Source: Candidatus Levybacteria bacterium RIFCSPHIGHO2_01_FULL_41_15 (GTDB lineage: Bacteria > Patescibacteriota > Microgenomatia > Levybacterales > UBA12049). Taken from it: a stretch of DNA of 56,122 nucleotides. The stretch spans positions 1-56,122 of the forward strand of contig MFNV01000009.1 in assembly GCA_001782165.1 (NCBI GenBank). Reading direction: 5' to 3'. A program made the translations under genes and the position numbers. The stretch's first letter is position 1. Every line of letters starts with the position of its first letter. The notes under the pieces are model-generated. The model was not told the origin of the DNA, ran no database searches, and saw nothing but the letters and a program-made list of their open reading frames with translations. Positions 33,180-42,402 of the stretch are shown here, in pieces.

Positions 33180-33222
33180 TGACGATGACGAACGATGACG
33201 ATACGGGATCGTTACCGACGAT
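33180..33222. repeat. Short direct repeats of ACGATGACGA type
   Basis: TGACGATGACGA, ACGATGACGATAC, GGATCGTTACC and GACGATAG follow one another in the 174-base gap between the DUF948-like gene and the 33279 gene. The words GACGATGACG and CGATGACGAT are near-repeats. No gene or hairpin of note is seen there. Confidence 0.45.
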
Positions 33223-33278
33223 AGAAGAAATTTAAATCAAGGAAGAAAATTATTTAACGCAGGCGTATTGGAAAAAAT

Positions 33279-33788
33279 CTATTCTTCAATGCTTCGGGTA
33301 TCAGCTATCTCAACCGCCTTATTGAGTCGCTTCGCATTTCTAAGATTATTTACTGTTGCGTGAATTTTTGCAATTGTAAAACTAGCAGCAATCCCTGGAT
33401 CAGCATCGGATAATGCTGTTGCAGCAACATCTATTAATAATGCCCTCTTGCTAAAAAGGAATTGTTTTGAATTTGTGATATCTCCAAGTAATATATTTTT
33501 TTCTAATGGTCCCTCTCTGGAATCAATTCCACTCTGTTGGACTAAATTATCTGCATCAAATCCCTTAACAGAAGAGTATCGATCAGCTAGGTTGCTGATG
33601 AAAAATATTGCCGCACCAACAATATGAGCAGGGACAGAATTTACATGAAAAACTTCTAAATTTGCGAAATATGCGCCTAAAGTAACTGCCATAGTAATAT
33701 TTACATGTGCTCTATGATCTATCTCATACCATGCTCTTGGCACTTCTATCTTTGCTTGATCCATTGGGGACAATATTTCTTTTGACAT
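33279..33788 (-). CDS. Hypothetical protein, 169 residues
   Basis: I do not recognise this protein. It begins MSKEILSPMDQAKIEVPRAW and contains two weakly hydrophobic stretches (VNITMAVTLGAYFANLEVF and PAHIVGAAIFFISNLADRY, about 29-70) that could be membrane-embedded helices. The second half is mixed helical (LLIDVAATALSDADPGIAAS; AKIHATVNNLRNAKRLNKAV). Its stand-alone position, with gaps on both sides, suggests its own transcription. Confidence 0.6.
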   Translation of the reverse strand: MSKEILSPMDQAKIEVPRAWYEIDHRAHVNITMAVTLGAYFANLEVFHVNSVPAHIVGAAIFFISNLADRYSSVKGFDADNLVQQSGIDSREGPLEKNILLGDITNSKQFLFSKRALLIDVAATALSDADPGIAASFTIAKIHATVNNLRNAKRLNKAVEIADTRSIEE

Positions 33789-33822
33789 AAAATTTTGCGG
33801 GGCAGAGTTAGAACGAATGCTC

Positions 33823-34452
33823 CTATTTTACCAAAACGCGGCGGGTTACAGCTGTTTCTCTTCCGAAGCGATTAACTGCCTTAACATTAATTGTAGTCTT
33901 CCCGGGAAGGGCCAATATTTCTTTCTTAAATTTTCCATCTTCCCCAACGCTTACTGCGTCATCCCCTATAAAAATCGTTGAGGAAGAATCGGTTTTCCCC
34001 GAGACTGTAATAATTGAAGAGAAGATTGTCTGCCCCTCGGAAGGCGAATCTACATCAAGGGGAGGATTTAAAAATGCGTATCTTCCCTGAAAAAGTATAT
34101 AGCCTATTAAAATAATAAAAATTAAAATTCCTAATACAAAAAATCTTTTTATTTTAAATCTCCTAAGGGGGGCGTCTTTTTTCCCGATAAGCCCCTTAGG
34201 CAGAACCTCATATTCTTTTCTCTCATCAAATTCTCTTTTGAAAAGAGGTAAAATTTCTTTCTCGGGAAGTTCCAAAAATTTCGCGTAGTTTCGGACAAAT
34301 CCTTGAGCATACGCAGAAGGAAGTTTTTGGTATTCCCCCTTCTCTATGGAAGAAAGAAACTCGACCCGGATTTTTGTTGCATTTGAAATTTTTTCAAGCG
34401 AATACCTTTTTTTCTTCCTCTCGTCAAGAAGCCTCTGACTTGCCTTAAGCAT
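33823..34452 (-). CDS. RodZ-like helix-turn-helix membrane protein
   Basis: The 209-residue protein has the RodZ layout. A cytoplasmic HTH (SLEKISNATKIRVEFLSSIEKGEYQKLPSAYAQGFVRNYAKFLEL, about 18-62) is followed by a basic linker, one membrane helix near 101-117 (FFVLGILIFIILIGYIL) and an outer beta-rich domain of about 85 residues that resembles an Ig-like or penicillin-binding-protein accessory fold. RodZ links MreB to the cell-wall machinery in rods. No mreB is in the window, and in coccoid CPR cells the role may be different. It follows ftsK on the same strand. Confidence 0.85.
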   Translation of the reverse strand: MLKASQRLLDERKKKRYSLEKISNATKIRVEFLSSIEKGEYQKLPSAYAQGFVRNYAKFLELPEKEILPLFKREFDERKEYEVLPKGLIGKKDAPLRRFKIKRFFVLGILIFIILIGYILFQGRYAFLNPPLDVDSPSEGQTIFSSIITVSGKTDSSSTIFIGDDAVSVGEDGKFKKEILALPGKTTINVKAVNRFGRETAVTRRVLVK

Positions 34453-34479
34453 AATACTAAATACTAAGCACTAATTTTT

Positions 34480-34592
34480 AAATTCTAAATAATATCAAAA
34501 TCACAAATCCAAAATTTAAGACAGTTTGGATTTTAATATTTTGAGAATTGGAATTTATTTAGGATTTAGATATTCGAATTTCGAATTTTTTG
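34480..34592. repeat. AT-rich intergenic repeat of the TTGGGATTTGG family
   Basis: The 141-base gap between ftsK and the RodZ-like gene is filled with AAATTCTAAATAA, CACAAATCCAAAAT, GAATTGGAATTTATTTAGGATTTAG and similar words, related to those at 6040-6150, 38414-38520 and 44961-45039. No gene is seen in it. Confidence 0.55.
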
Positions 34593-34593
34593 T

Positions 34594-36681
34594 TTATTGT
34601 TGATTGAGACTTGCAATAACCTCTTCAGCATTCCTTACAAGAACATCCCTTGGCTTTGATCCTTCAGCATGTCCTACGATTCCTGCTTCCTCAAGCTGGT
34701 CCAAAATTCTTGCAGCTCTTGAGTAACCAATTGAAAGACGTCTTTGAAGAAGCGACGCAGAAGCTCTATCATGTTGGCATACAACTCTTATCGCCTCTTC
34801 AAAGAATGCATCTCGTCCGTCGCCTCCCGTCTTTCGAACCACCAAAGGACTTGCGGTAACTTCCTCGGTATATTCAACCGGCGGTCCTTTTTCCTTAAGA
34901 TAATCAACAAGCTTTTTAATTTCTTTTTCTGACACATAGGCACCTTGTATGCGTGTCGGTTTTGCCTGATCGGGCGGAATATAAAGCATATCTCCTCGCC
35001 CTAAGAGTTTTTCTGCTCCGGGCATATCAATAATAACCCGGGAATCAACCATAGATGAGACATTAAAGGCAATGCGGCAAGGAATATTTGCTTTTATAAG
35101 TCCTGTAATTACATCAACGGAGGGTCGTTGCGTTGAGAGAACCAAATGAATTCCAGTAGCACGCGCCATTTGAGCAAGCCTCGTAATCGCATCCTCAACT
35201 TCAACCGGCGCAAAAGCCATAAGATCTGCAAGCTCATCAACAAATATTACTATGTATGGGAGCGCCTGGAATCCCGCAAGTTCATTATAAGAATCAATGT
35301 TTCTAACTGTTCTTTCGGCAAATGTTTTATAACGTCTGTCCATCTCATCCATTGCCCATTTCAAAGATGCGAGAATCTTCTCAACATCAACAATTACAGG
35401 CGTCATAAGATGGGGAATCCCGTTGTATCCTGTGAGCTCTACTCTCTTAGGATCTATTAAAATCAACTTCACCTCAGAGGGAGATGTGCGGAATAAAAGC
35501 GATGAGATAAATGAGTTAATAAGAACAGATTTCCCGGAACCTGTTGTTCCTGCTATAAGGACGTGAGGCATTTTCCCGATATCAACAACTACTGGATTGC
35601 CTGAAACATCAAGCCCCAAAGAAACCGTAAGTTTTGATTTGCTTTTTCTCATTATTTCTGCCTCTAGCATTGTTTTAAGCGTTACAATCTCAAGGCTTCG
35701 GTTGGGGATTTCTATTCCGACAAGGTTTCTCCCTGGAATCGGAGCCTCAATTCTTATCTGTCCTGTCGGCGCCTCTGTTGCAAGGGCCAGATCATTGGTC
35801 AAAGAAGTAATCTTAGAAACCTTTGTTCCTAAGGCAATTTCAAGAGCATATTGAGTAACTGCCGGACCAAGATTTACTTCAACAACCTTTGCTCCGATTC
35901 CAAAACTCTGAAGAGTATTTTCTATAACTTGCGCGATATTCTTTATGTCCCCTCGGTCAGCTTTTTGAGCAGTTGAATCAGACAAAAGAGATAGAGGAGG
36001 ATATTCCCAAACACCGTCTGTTGCCAGAGGGTTAGCAACAAGCTTGTCTGATAAAAGAGACTCTTGTTTCTTCGGCTGAGAAATGGTCATCTCCCTATTT
36101 GAGAAGCCCGGTGCTCCGCCCCTTATCATAAGATGTCTATCTTTAAATCCCAAAGGCTTTTTATCTTTAAAGACAGACAGGATTGTTTTTGGGAAAAATC
36201 TTGAGACATTTTTGATCACAAAACCTGCGACTCCAAAAAGCTCATCTATAGATGTATCAAAAAAAACAACAAGTCCAACAAAAATTCCGGCAGTATATAC
36301 AAGATTTGCTCCAATACCAGTTACAAGATCCGAGAGAACTTTAAATAAATACTCTCCTAATATTCCGCCTTTAGTTAAAGCATTAAGGGAAATAAAAAAT
36401 AGTAAAAACCCGATTGAAACATTGGCTCTTGATATAAACATTTTAAGCCTTAGAAAAAGAAAGCCGAAAAATATCAGAACCAAAGGAAAAAGATAAGCAG
36501 AAAATCCAAAATATTTTTTAAGAAGATCGGAAGCTGTCTCAAAAGAGGGTTGGCTTTGGGTGAAGGTAAGAAAAGAGAGCAACCCTGCGATGATAAGGCC
36601 GAAGGAGAAAATAGAATAAATAGTTGTTTTTTTTAGTTTAAGCTTAAACCTTGTTCTTCTGTAATGTCTTCTTCTTGCCAT
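34594..36681 (-). CDS. ftsK: DNA translocase FtsK
   Basis: This 695-residue protein pumps chromosomal DNA through the division septum. The N-terminal 170 residues hold about four membrane helices. The motor domain carries Walker A GTTGSGKS (about residue 385) in VLIAGTTGSGKSVLINSFISS, LILIDPKRVEL, YIVIFVDELADLM (Walker B) and the STQRPSVDVITGLIKANIP block. The C-terminal gamma winged helix (ASLLQRRLSIGYSRAARILDQLEEAGIVG) reads DNA polarity sequences. The linker between membrane and motor parts is short, so the protein is compact like SpoIIIE. A TATAAT with 17-base spacing to a weak -35 lies upstream. Confidence 0.97.
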   Translation of the reverse strand: MARRRHYRRTRFKLKLKKTTIYSIFSFGLIIAGLLSFLTFTQSQPSFETASDLLKKYFGFSAYLFPLVLIFFGFLFLRLKMFISRANVSIGFLLFFISLNALTKGGILGEYLFKVLSDLVTGIGANLVYTAGIFVGLVVFFDTSIDELFGVAGFVIKNVSRFFPKTILSVFKDKKPLGFKDRHLMIRGGAPGFSNREMTISQPKKQESLLSDKLVANPLATDGVWEYPPLSLLSDSTAQKADRGDIKNIAQVIENTLQSFGIGAKVVEVNLGPAVTQYALEIALGTKVSKITSLTNDLALATEAPTGQIRIEAPIPGRNLVGIEIPNRSLEIVTLKTMLEAEIMRKSKSKLTVSLGLDVSGNPVVVDIGKMPHVLIAGTTGSGKSVLINSFISSLLFRTSPSEVKLILIDPKRVELTGYNGIPHLMTPVIVDVEKILASLKWAMDEMDRRYKTFAERTVRNIDSYNELAGFQALPYIVIFVDELADLMAFAPVEVEDAITRLAQMARATGIHLVLSTQRPSVDVITGLIKANIPCRIAFNVSSMVDSRVIIDMPGAEKLLGRGDMLYIPPDQAKPTRIQGAYVSEKEIKKLVDYLKEKGPPVEYTEEVTASPLVVRKTGGDGRDAFFEEAIRVVCQHDRASASLLQRRLSIGYSRAARILDQLEEAGIVGHAEGSKPRDVLVRNAEEVIASLNQQ

Positions 36682-36694
36682 ATTTTACTTTAAT

Positions 36695-36723
36695 ATTATA
36701 TCCCCTAGAAAGTATGACTACAA
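36695..36723 (-). promoter_or_regulatory. Candidate promoter of ftsK
   Basis: A perfect TATAAT (36695-36700) on the minus strand lies 13 bases before the ftsK start, with TTGTAG (36718-36723) at 17 bases spacing. Only the -10 is strong. The predicted leader is about 6-8 bases. Confidence 0.5.
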
Positions 36724-36745
36724 GCCGATTGGGAAAGATTAAACA

Positions 36746-38413
36746 TTAAACTTCAATCACAACTGGAAGCACAAGAGGACGCCTGTTTAAATGTCTGAGA
36801 ACTGATTTTTCCGCAATCTCTCCGACTCTTTTCCTTATATAAGTCCAGTCGGTAACTCTTCCTCTTTTTTGTGAGAAAGAATTTCTTATGTCTTTGGAAA
36901 CTTTTTGGCTGGCTAGTTTTGCCTCAGAAACAGAAAGGGCCCTTGAGATTATAGTTGGTGTTTCTGTCATCTGTCCGGTTGAGCTGTCAATTTCGGCAAG
37001 AACTATTATTACTCCCTCTTTTGAAATTTTTTGTCTGTCTCTTAAGACATAAGTTTCAACCTCTTCTCCTGAGATCTCATCGACGTAAATATTTTTGGTT
37101 GGGATTTTCCTTCCGATAACCGCACTGCCGGACTTTGAAAAAACTATCTCGTCTCCATTTTCAACAATGAATATGTCTCTATCAAGAAATCCCTGTTTGA
37201 ACGCAAGATTTTTATAGGCGACCATCTGCCGATAAGTTCCTCCGATTGGGACAAGTTTGCGGGGTCTTACCATCTCCATAAGAAGCATAAGGTCGTCTGA
37301 GGAACCATGTCCTGAAACATGAAATTCATCTGTAAGCTGAGAGTAAATTACCTTTGCCCCTTTCTTTGATAGACTGTCTATCATAGAGTTTATTGATATT
37401 TCATTGCCGGGAATTGGATCTGCAGAAAAAACAACCATATCGTTTGGAGAAATAGAAATTTCCCGATGCTCTCCATTGGCAATTCTTGACAAGGCAGAAT
37501 TTTCCTGCCCCTGGCTTCCTGCAACAAGAAGAAGCAATTCCCTACCCTTATATCTTCTTGCTTCAGGAAAACTTACCTCCATTCCTTTCTCAAGATTCAT
37601 ATATCCTAGCTTTTGAGCAATGCTTGCCGCCGTTATTAAAGAACGCCCAACAAATACCACTTTTCTCCCCAATTTTCTTGCCGCTGCGATCGCCTGATTG
37701 AGCCTTGAAATGTTTGACGAGTAGGTTGTAAGAATAAACTTACCCTGACAATCCCTCATCTCTTCCTCTATATTTTGAGCCAAAACCTGCTCTGATCTTG
37801 TAAATCCTTCTTTCTCTGCGCGAAGACAGTCAGACATAAGACACATAACTTTCTGCATGGACACTTTTGCGATTTTTTCAAAATCAGTTTTCTTGCCGTC
37901 AAAAGGTGTTAGATCAAACTTAAAATCACTTGCATGATAAAAATTCCCCAGAGGTGTCTTTATAAAAATATGAGAGCTGTCAGGAATCGAGTGAGTTACT
38001 CTTATAAAAGAAACGGTGAAACTGCCAAGCTTAAATTCGGAAGTTCCATAGTCAACTGTCTCAACCCTTTTGGCGACTCCATATTCTTTCAGTTTTTCAT
38101 TTGCAAGCCCTGCGGTCAAAGCTCCTCCGAGGACTGGAAAATTTTCTCCTTTGGCAATAAGCTGGGGGAGAATAAAAGGAAGCGCTCCGATATGGTCCTC
38201 GTGTCCATGCGTCAAAACAATTCCTCTAATTTTCTTCCCCGAGGATAAAATATAAGAAATATCAGGAAGAAGAAGATCAACTCCAAGGGTCGTTTCATCC
38301 GCAAATCCCAAACCACAGTCAATAATAAGAATCTCATCCTTATATTCATAAAGGTACATATTTTTGGTAACATCCCCTATTCCTCCAAGGGCTATAAATG
38401 AAACTTTATCCAT
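36746..38413 (-). CDS. rnj: Ribonuclease J
   Basis: At 555 residues this is the length of Bacillus RNase J1. The metallo-beta-lactamase core has LTHGHEDHIGALPF with His69, His71, Asp73 and His74 as zinc ligands; THSIPDSSH, NFYHASDFKFDLTP, and GHGSSDDLMLLMEMVRPRKLVPIGGTYRQM form the beta-CASP part. The C-terminal 100 residues are the usual small domain. RNase J has endonuclease and 5'-3' exonuclease activity and, with the PNPase and NusA genes nearby, completes an RNA-decay set. The upstream gap is an AT-rich repeat with a TATAAT-like box ten bases before the ATG. Confidence 0.96.
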   Translation of the reverse strand: MDKVSFIALGGIGDVTKNMYLYEYKDEILIIDCGLGFADETTLGVDLLLPDISYILSSGKKIRGIVLTHGHEDHIGALPFILPQLIAKGENFPVLGGALTAGLANEKLKEYGVAKRVETVDYGTSEFKLGSFTVSFIRVTHSIPDSSHIFIKTPLGNFYHASDFKFDLTPFDGKKTDFEKIAKVSMQKVMCLMSDCLRAEKEGFTRSEQVLAQNIEEEMRDCQGKFILTTYSSNISRLNQAIAAARKLGRKVVFVGRSLITAASIAQKLGYMNLEKGMEVSFPEARRYKGRELLLLVAGSQGQENSALSRIANGEHREISISPNDMVVFSADPIPGNEISINSMIDSLSKKGAKVIYSQLTDEFHVSGHGSSDDLMLLMEMVRPRKLVPIGGTYRQMVAYKNLAFKQGFLDRDIFIVENGDEIVFSKSGSAVIGRKIPTKNIYVDEISGEEVETYVLRDRQKISKEGVIIVLAEIDSSTGQMTETPTIISRALSVSEAKLASQKVSKDIRNSFSQKRGRVTDWTYIRKRVGEIAEKSVLRHLNRRPLVLPVVIEV

Positions 38414-38596
38414 AAGATTTAAATTATAAATTCAAAACACCAAATCCCAAATAAATTCCAATTTTCAAAAATCAAATTCCAAACCGCTTTGAATTTTGGT
38501 TATTTGAATTTAGAATTATTTGATATTTGTCCCGCTGGTAGTTTCCAGTCGGGATCCCGCAATTGCGGTGATTATTTTGGATTTGTGATTTTTTTA
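38414..38596. repeat. AT-rich repeat plus GC-rich palindromes before RNase J
   Basis: This 183-base gene-free gap has two parts. 38414-38520 is the AT-rich family with AATCCCAAATAAATTCC. 38530-38568 is GC-rich: TCCCGCTGG (38530-38538) pairs imperfectly with CCAGTCGGGA (38545-38554), and CCGCAATTGCGG (38557-38568) is a perfect 12-base palindrome. The GC-rich part may act as the terminator of the Lon-like gene or be another mobile short repeat. Confidence 0.5.
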
Positions 38597-39667
38597 TCAT
38601 GTTGGCAGAAATTGTTTGTAATTTTCCGATGTTATGTGTATATAACTTTCCTGAGAAACTTTTCCTTCGACAAAAAGTCTTGCGGTCTTTCTGCAAACTC
38701 CTTCTATGGTTCGCTCCAAACTTCTTATTCCCGCATCAAAACCCAAAGGTCTTATTATGAATGGCCAGACAGATTCATCAATAACAAGCTTCCTTTCGGG
38801 AAGTCCGTTTTGGGATCTTATTTTGGGGAAAAGATAATTTTTGGCAATTTCCATTTTTTCTTGATCTGTGTAAGAAGGCATTTGTACTACCTCAAGTCTG
38901 TCCAAAACCGCCGTTGAGATATTTGTAGTATTGTTTGCGGTTGACACGAATAAAACATGAGAAAGATCAAAAGGATAATCTATATAATGATCTGTGAATG
39001 CCTGGTTCTGCTCAGGATCCAGTAGCTCTACCAAAACACCCATAATATCTGACCTTGCTGCTTCGGTTACTCTATCAAGTTCATCAAGGAGTATAACGGG
39101 ATTTCTTGTTTTTGCATTAACAACTTTTTTAATTATTGCCCCGGGTTCCGCATCAGCAAAGGATCGCGATTGTCCACGAAGGGCGCGGGCGTCCCCCATG
39201 CCGCCAAGAGGAATTCTTTCAAATTTTCTCCCCAAAGCTTCTGCAATCGAATAAGCCAGGGTAGTTTTACCCGTTCCCACGAGTCCTACCAAACACAGGA
39301 TTGGAGCCCTAATTACTCCTTCGGATGTATTATTCTGCATTGTCAAAATTATTGAGGAAAGATATTCCAAAATTCTGTTTTTTACACTTTCAAGGCCATA
39401 GTGATTTTTATCAAGTACCTGCTTTGCGTTGTTTAGATCCAAAATATCTTTTGTTTCATTTGAAAAAGGAAGAAATGTCACCCAATTAACATAAGAGGAG
39501 ACATTTTCAAAATTTATAAAAGAGACGCTCCCCGTTTTTACGCTTGCCCTAAGCAAATTTATCATTCCCCCAACCTTATCCAAAAGCTCAGAAGGTAGAT
39601 TTGCCTGTTTTACCTTCTCTTCAAGTTTTTGAATCTGACCCTCCAATGATGAAGCAGTAACATCCAT
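38597..39667 (-). CDS. Lon-type AAA ATPase module without protease domain
   Basis: From ATG 39667 the protein is 356 residues. It covers only the AAA part of Lon: Walker A GLVGTGKTTLA (about 133-143), LGGMGDARALRGQ, Walker B VILLDELDRV (about 192-201) and LVELLDPEQNQAFTDHYIDYPFDLSHVLFV, the classic Lon DPEQN...YLDVPFDLS block. The Lon N-domain and the Ser-Lys protease domain are absent. About 90 residues of coiled-coil-like sequence precede the AAA part. A chaperone or regulatory ATPase role is likely. The chosen start lies six bases after a TATTAT -10 box. Confidence 0.85.
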   Translation of the reverse strand: MDVTASSLEGQIQKLEEKVKQANLPSELLDKVGGMINLLRASVKTGSVSFINFENVSSYVNWVTFLPFSNETKDILDLNNAKQVLDKNHYGLESVKNRILEYLSSIILTMQNNTSEGVIRAPILCLVGLVGTGKTTLAYSIAEALGRKFERIPLGGMGDARALRGQSRSFADAEPGAIIKKVVNAKTRNPVILLDELDRVTEAARSDIMGVLVELLDPEQNQAFTDHYIDYPFDLSHVLFVSTANNTTNISTAVLDRLEVVQMPSYTDQEKMEIAKNYLFPKIRSQNGLPERKLVIDESVWPFIIRPLGFDAGIRSLERTIEGVCRKTARLFVEGKVSQESYIHITSENYKQFLPT

Positions 39668-39673
39668 GATTAC

Positions 39674-39702
39674 ATAATACAAAAATAATGAAGCCACGTA
39701 AA
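39674..39702 (-). promoter_or_regulatory. Promoter of the Lon-like gene, predicted leaderless
   Basis: TATTAT (39674-39679) and TTTACG (39697-39702) on the minus strand are spaced 17 bases apart. Only six bases separate the -10 from ATG 39667, so transcription starts at or within a base of the start codon. Confidence 0.55.
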
Positions 39703-39711
39703 CTATGGGAA

Positions 39712-42060
39712 TTAATATGTGTCTTTTCTGAAACGTGGTCTTCTCGGAGGAAAGTTCCTTCTACCGCTTTTCTCTTCTCTTTCTCTTTTGAATTGCCTTG
39801 ATAGGGGGTGCTCTTCTCTTTCTCTTCTTGGAAAATCCTTATCATGTCTTTGAAAATCTCCTCGCATGCGTCTTGCCGGTCTTTGAATTTGCCCTGATTG
39901 AGTTGGGATTGCCCCTGTCATCGGCGGGGTTGAATCTTCGGGTTGTCTACCTCCTTTTTCCTGAAACTTCATTGAAAGATTTATTCTCCCCTGTTCATCT
40001 ATTTCCATTACCCTTACTTTTACTTTTTGTCCTATTGATACTACATCGGCGGGATTCTTAACAAATCCTTCTGCCATTTGAGAAACATGAACCATTCCTT
40101 CTTTGCCGGGAAGAATTTCTACAAATGCTCCAAAGGGAAGAATTCTTTTTACTTCTCCTTCAAATTCTTCTCCTGCCTTTACCTCCCTTGTTAGAGCCTC
40201 GATCCAATGAACTGCTTTCCCGACAGCTTCCTCCGAAGTCCCTGATACAGCAACAGAGCCATCGTCCTCAACATCAACAGTAGCACCAGTCTGAGCAATT
40301 ATATTTCTTATGGTTTTTCCTCCGGGTCCGATAAGCTCTCCGATTTTTTCAACAGGAATATAAATCATCTCAATTTTTGGAGCATATTTTGATACTTCTG
40401 TTCTTGACTTTGGCATTACAGAAAGCATCTTCTCAAGAATAAAAAGGCGGGCTTTCTTTGATTTTTCAAAAACCTCTTTGATCTGATTAAGAGTTAAGCC
40501 GGGAATCTTCACATCAAGCTGTATCCCGGTTATTCCTACATCTGACCCTGCAACTTTAAAATCCATATCTCCAGAAAAATCCTCAAGACCTAGAATATCC
40601 GTCAGGATTACATATTTAGAATCGTCTGACATCAGTCCCATTGCAATTCCCGCAATAGAATTTACGATAGGAACACCTGCATCCATAAGAGCAAGGGTTG
40701 ATCCGCAGGCTGACGCCATAGAAGTAGAGCCGTTTGATGAAAGAACTTCTGAAACTACCCTTATTGTATAGGGGAAAAGTTCCTGTTTGGGAATGACCGG
40801 CAGAAGCGCCCGCTCTGCAAGAGCACCGTGGCCAATTTCTCGCCTTGTTGGATAGCCAATCCTTCCTGTTTCACCGACCGAATACGGAGGCATGGAATAA
40901 TGATGCATATAAGTCTTAACTTCCTCTCCCTCTGCCGATTCTACCAGTTGCTCAAGCTTTGGAGAACCAAGCGTGACAACTGTAAGAACCTGAGTTTCTC
41001 CTCTTTGAAATACTGCAGATCCATGAGTTCTTGGCAAAACAGAAACCTTAGAGCTAATTTCTCGAATATCATCCGCCTTTCTTCCGTCAGGTCTTTTTCC
41101 CTTTTTAAGAATGTCCTCTCTTATAATCTTAAAAAGTACTGTCTCAATTCCTTGCGAGATGAGTTTTTTATCAAGCGGGTTTTGTGGATCTTCCAGTTTC
41201 ATCTGTTCAAATATTTTACCAACGAGGTCCTCAGTTTCTGATCCCGTTGACTCCTTGCCCAACCTTGTTTGAACAAGAGAACTTACCTCATCTTTATATT
41301 CTGTTTGAATCTTTGAAATTAGTTGGGAAAGAGCAACATTCGGGCTAACGATCTCTTTTTTCCTGCCTGCCTTTTTTACAAGATCCTCGATAAGAGCAAT
41401 TACCTTTTTATTTTCGGCATGGGCTTTTCCTATTGCCTCCAAGACTATATCTTCGGGAACTTGTCTTCCCTCTCCCTCAATCATTACGGTTTTTTCTTTT
41501 GTTTGGGTCGCAATAAGATCAAGCTCTGATAATTCAACTTCTGCAGCGCCCGGATTTACAATAAACTCCTTATTGCCGTTGCCTTTTTCCAAAACATACC
41601 CCATTCGAACGGCTGAGACCGGACCGTTCCATGGAACAGAAGATATGCTTAAAGCGGCAGATGTTGCGATAATTGAAAGAATATCAGGTTCATTCTCGCC
41701 ATCCACCGAGAGTACCGTTATGACAACTTGAACCTCTTTCTTAAAGTCCTTTGGAAAAAGCGGTCTTATGGATCTATCGATAAGTCTTGCCGTCAGGATT
41801 GCCTCATCGCTTGGTCTTCCTTCTCTTTTTACCCAACGGCTCCCCTTTATCCGACCTCCTGCATAAAGTCTCTCAACATATTCAACAGTCAGAGGAAAAT
41901 AATCAATGTCTTCCCTCACCTGCCCGACAACCAAAGTTGAGAGAACCATCGTATCTCCAAGACGGGCTAGAATTGAAGATGTAGCTTGTTTGGCAAGTTC
42001 TCCTGTCTCAAGTGTTAAGAGAGTTTCTGCCAGTTCTATACTTTTTGAGGTTTTTTCCAT
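39712..42060 (-). CDS. pnp: Polyribonucleotide nucleotidyltransferase
   Basis: The 782-residue PNPase degrades RNA from the 3' end by phosphorolysis. Two RNase PH domains are visible: VKREGRPSDEAILTARLIDRSIRPLFP (about residues 78-104) and ILTDILGLEDFSGDMDFKVAGSDVGITGIQLDVKIPG (about 485-522). KH (IGELIGPGGKTIRNIIAQTGA, about 582-602) and S1 (EFEGEVKRILPFGAFVEILPGKEGMVHVSQM) domains follow. The last 90 residues are a basic, Arg/Glu/Pro-rich disordered tail. The usual IPGGF loop of domain 1 reads IKGSRW. The start overlaps the rpsO stop by one base (TAATG), the classical rpsO-pnp coupling. Confidence 0.98.
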   Translation of the reverse strand: MEKTSKSIELAETLLTLETGELAKQATSSILARLGDTMVLSTLVVGQVREDIDYFPLTVEYVERLYAGGRIKGSRWVKREGRPSDEAILTARLIDRSIRPLFPKDFKKEVQVVITVLSVDGENEPDILSIIATSAALSISSVPWNGPVSAVRMGYVLEKGNGNKEFIVNPGAAEVELSELDLIATQTKEKTVMIEGEGRQVPEDIVLEAIGKAHAENKKVIALIEDLVKKAGRKKEIVSPNVALSQLISKIQTEYKDEVSSLVQTRLGKESTGSETEDLVGKIFEQMKLEDPQNPLDKKLISQGIETVLFKIIREDILKKGKRPDGRKADDIREISSKVSVLPRTHGSAVFQRGETQVLTVVTLGSPKLEQLVESAEGEEVKTYMHHYSMPPYSVGETGRIGYPTRREIGHGALAERALLPVIPKQELFPYTIRVVSEVLSSNGSTSMASACGSTLALMDAGVPIVNSIAGIAMGLMSDDSKYVILTDILGLEDFSGDMDFKVAGSDVGITGIQLDVKIPGLTLNQIKEVFEKSKKARLFILEKMLSVMPKSRTEVSKYAPKIEMIYIPVEKIGELIGPGGKTIRNIIAQTGATVDVEDDGSVAVSGTSEEAVGKAVHWIEALTREVKAGEEFEGEVKRILPFGAFVEILPGKEGMVHVSQMAEGFVKNPADVVSIGQKVKVRVMEIDEQGRINLSMKFQEKGGRQPEDSTPPMTGAIPTQSGQIQRPARRMRGDFQRHDKDFPRREREEHPLSRQFKREREEKSGRRNFPPRRPRFRKDTY

Positions 42061-42329
42061 TAATCTTTAAGGCTTAAATCCTTTGCAATTGAAGAGTAAC
42101 GCTTCTTATCAACGCTTTTTAAAAAATTGACAAGTCTCCTTCTTTTGGCGATCATCGATAAAAGTCCGCGTCTTGAATGGGTGTCATGAATATGCGCTTT
42201 GAGATGGTCTGTGAGTTTACCGATTCTATTGGAAAGAAGAGCAATCTGAACTTCAGGACTTCCGGTATCTCCTTCTGTCGTCTGATATTTTTTGATTATT
42301 TCCTGCTTTTGATCTGATGTAAGCGGCAT
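42060..42329 (-). CDS. rpsO: 30S ribosomal protein S15
   Basis: The 89-residue S15 has the normal length and start ([16 protein letters not shown]). [38 protein letters not shown] is the four-helix core that binds the 16S three-way junction. It is followed by pnp with a one-base overlap (TAATG). A nearly perfect promoter lies eight bases upstream of the ATG, so the mRNA is predicted to be leaderless. In E. coli S15 represses itself through a structured leader; that kind of control is impossible here if the leader is absent. Confidence 0.98.
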   Translation of the reverse strand: MPLTSDQKQEIIKKYQTTEGDTGSPEVQIALLSNRIGKLTDHLKAHIHDTHSRRGLLSMIAKRRRLVNFLKSVDKKRYSSIAKDLSLKD

Positions 42330-42337
42330 AGTTAGTA

Positions 42338-42366
42338 ATTATATCAATTTTTACATTGGCTCTCAA
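42338..42366 (-). promoter_or_regulatory. Promoter of rpsO-pnp, predicted leaderless
   Basis: TTGAGA (42361-42366) and a perfect TATAAT (42338-42343) are spaced 17 bases apart on the minus strand. Eight bases separate the -10 from ATG 42329, so the transcript starts at or within two bases of it. Confidence 0.75.
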
Positions 42367-42402
42367 TAAGGAAAATCGAGGTGAATTGTTAAATGTAAAT
42401 TG

